The notes beneath the pieces were generated by a model, which saw only the letters and a program-made list of their open reading frames with translations, had not been told where the DNA came from and searched no databases. Shown here piece after piece: positions 62,663-64,000 of a stretch of DNA of 64,000 nt; positions within the stretch are counted from its first letter, which is position 1, and the number at the start of each line of letters is the position of its first letter. The position numbers and the translations under genes are program-made. Source of the DNA: Saprospiraceae bacterium (GTDB taxonomy: Bacteria; Bacteroidota; Bacteroidia; Chitinophagales; Saprospiraceae); assembly GCA_016717105.1 (NCBI GenBank), contig JADKGF010000004.1:124001-188000 (forward strand), read 5' to 3'.

Positions 62663-64000
62663 TTATTTGAATCTAACTCTTACAGTCTCTCCTATCCAAC
62701 AACCAACAGAAACACTCTGTCCTTCTGATACACCTCTCATAAATCCTTCCTGCTTGTCAGGTAGTGAACTGTAATAACTTGACAGTCTATCATTTGCTTC
62801 ACCGGCGACACTTCCATCAATGGATTTAGCATAATTATATTTGTCGATAGCAGCCAAAATTGCCAATCGTTGACTCCAGTGATCGCCACATGATCTAGCT
62901 GTTTTACCATACATATCACCTATAAGCATGTATGGTCTTCCCCAACCAGGATTAAGTTTTGCGGCGGCATAGGCGGTACTTCTGGCTTGGCTGTATAAAT
63001 TGAGTTTTCGGAATTCAATAGACGCAATACCAAACATATATGTTGCTTTTTTGTCATTATCTGTTTCTTCATTCATTGCTTGCTTATACTTAGAAATGGC
63101 TTGATATCTACCAGCTTCATAAGCTGCCCTAGCAGCTGCTGCTGGATTATTTGCTTCAAATTCAGCTTGTAATCTTGCATTTTCAGTGGATGCATATTTT
63201 TTCCACTCTTCATCCAATTTCAATACAACAGGATCAGTGTCCAAACAACCTTGTGCTTTGAGTGTTTGCAATACCCTTTTAAGTGTTTGTGCATCTTCCT
63301 TATTCTCTTCGTATTCTGGGATCAATTTTTCTTTAAAATACTCACAATCAAAAATCTGTTTTTCGATTTCAGCAAATTTTTCTTCCATAGCTTCTTTAGC
63401 TTGCTGATACCCTTCAGACAATTTTTCATTATTGGCAATATTGTATTCGGCTATTTCAGACAATCGCTTATAGAGACTAACCGCTTTTTCTTTTGGCATT
63501 CTACCTTCCTTAAATTCATATACGATGATATTGGCATAAGGATCCATAATGATGTATTCTGCTTTATCGCCTGCATATTTGATACATTGATCCAAGGCTT
63601 TTATGTTATCATCATATGAACTATTGACAGAATAAAACATATCATACGCTTTACGCCCATATAAATATCCCAATCTTGCATTCACTTCATCATCAGTTCC
63701 ATTTTTTGTAGTGATGCTTTTTGACTCAAAACAAGCAATAGCCTGATCATACAACATAACGATCTTAGCTTTATATTCAGCTGTAAGCTTTTCATCTGTA
63801 GTGGTTGTCAACAAATGTTTGTACAAAGCTACGCCATCGGTATAGTGATAATCTCTCTTACCATCAGCCGCAGGTGCAAGCTTAAAGGCAATCTGCCAAT
63901 TTTCAAAAGCAGTTGTATAATCTCCTGCTTTCAAAGCTTGTCGATAAATAGAATGCGCATTTTCAGCATCCGTCTGTGTAGGCTTGCCAATCCAGTTTTC
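62663..64000 (-). CDS. TPR-repeat protein, 5' end outside the window
   Basis: An open frame from the right edge (first visible residues ENWIGKPTQTDAENAH) to the stop at 62663, so the N-terminus is missing. TPR helices follow (AFENWQIAFKLAPAAD, AISKYKQAMNEETDNDKKA, ARSTAYAAAKLNPGWGRPY), with a charged middle (ENKEDAQTLKRVLQTLKAQG) and a VSVGCWIGETVRVRFK end. It is the upstream paralogue of 61101-62540. Both have their own terminators. Confidence 0.82.
   Translation of the reverse strand, partial: ENWIGKPTQTDAENAHSIYRQALKAGDYTTAFENWQIAFKLAPAADGKRDYHYTDGVALYKHLLTTTTDEKLTAEYKAKIVMLYDQAIACFESKSITTKNGTDDEVNARLGYLYGRKAYDMFYSVNSSYDDNIKALDQCIKYAGDKAEYIIMDPYANIIVYEFKEGRMPKEKAVSLYKRLSEIAEYNIANNEKLSEGYQQAKEAMEEKFAEIEKQIFDCEYFKEKLIPEYEENKEDAQTLKRVLQTLKAQGCLDTDPVVLKLDEEWKKYASTENARLQAEFEANNPAAAARAAYEAGRYQAISKYKQAMNEETDNDKKATYMFGIASIEFRKLNLYSQARSTAYAAAKLNPGWGRPYMLIGDMYGKTARSCGDHWSQRLAILAAIDKYNYAKSIDGSVAGEANDRLSSYYSSLPDKQEGFMRGVSEGQSVSVGCWIGETVRVRFK

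Noticed and set aside
1..64000. tRNA or rRNA genes
   Set aside because: None was noticed; short gaps between genes hold hairpins and AT-rich leaders only. A covariance-model search was not possible.

Overview
The window looks like a chromosome segment of a Bacteroidota member, most likely Saprospiria-like. The grounds are the dcw cluster order, type IX secretion (T9SS) sorting domains of both types A and B, PorP/SprF and PorE-like proteins, a TonB receptor with a carboxypeptidase-regulatory-like domain, TAnnTTTG-type promoters and low GC. The assignment is from gene content; no rRNA marker is present. Nearly every gene is on the minus strand, with only two clear plus-strand genes (41157-42083 and 55948-56565).

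Region by region, in transcription order from high to low coordinate. 62.6-64 kb and 61.1-62.5 kb hold two paralogous TPR proteins. 53.7-61 kb is a housekeeping stretch: penicillin-acylase-family hydrolase, small membrane protein, coaE, alpha/beta hydrolase, a convergent lipoprotein, cvpA and cystathionine beta-synthase. 51.3-53.5 kb is a patch of small fast-evolving membrane-anchored genes with a decayed tandem copy. 46.3-51.3 kb has a YdeI-family protein and a TonB receptor plus beta-helix lipoprotein operon behind a candidate Pho box. 42.2-46 kb is a beta-propeller T9SS protein, 41.2-42.1 kb an outer-membrane barrel and 39.1-41.1 kb a YgiQ radical SAM protein. 18.8-39 kb is a T9SS surface locus: a Kazal-like protein, an M43 metalloprotease of about 2090 residues, a fibronectin-like repeat protein, a SprB-like adhesin of about 2300 residues with four 720-bp tandem repeats, then its SprF-like and PorE-like partners. 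17.8-18.7 kb is an orphan ABC-2 permease. 1.4-17.5 kb is the division and cell-wall cluster mraZ-rsmH-(four-helix insert)-ftsL-ftsI-murE-mraY-murD-ftsW-murG-murC-ftsQ-ftsA-ftsZ, with a MraZ operator at its head and terminators behind ftsZ. murF and ddl are absent. 1-1 kb holds two tandem Uma2-family genes, one broken.

Many genes are interrupted by single-base indels, often in homopolymers. ftsA and ftsW, which should be essential, are among them. Repairing each break restores a protein of normal family length, so I read most of them as residual sequencing indels and give merged coordinates, naming the break points. Two further genes (cystathionine beta-synthase and penicillin acylase) carry in-frame stops instead.

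How the genes work together: the dcw genes build and place the division septum and make lipid-linked peptidoglycan precursor. The T9SS locus exports and anchors large adhesive or proteolytic surface proteins, with the SprF/PorE-like pair probably serving the giant adhesin. The TonB/lipoprotein pair is probably an uptake system induced by phosphate limitation.
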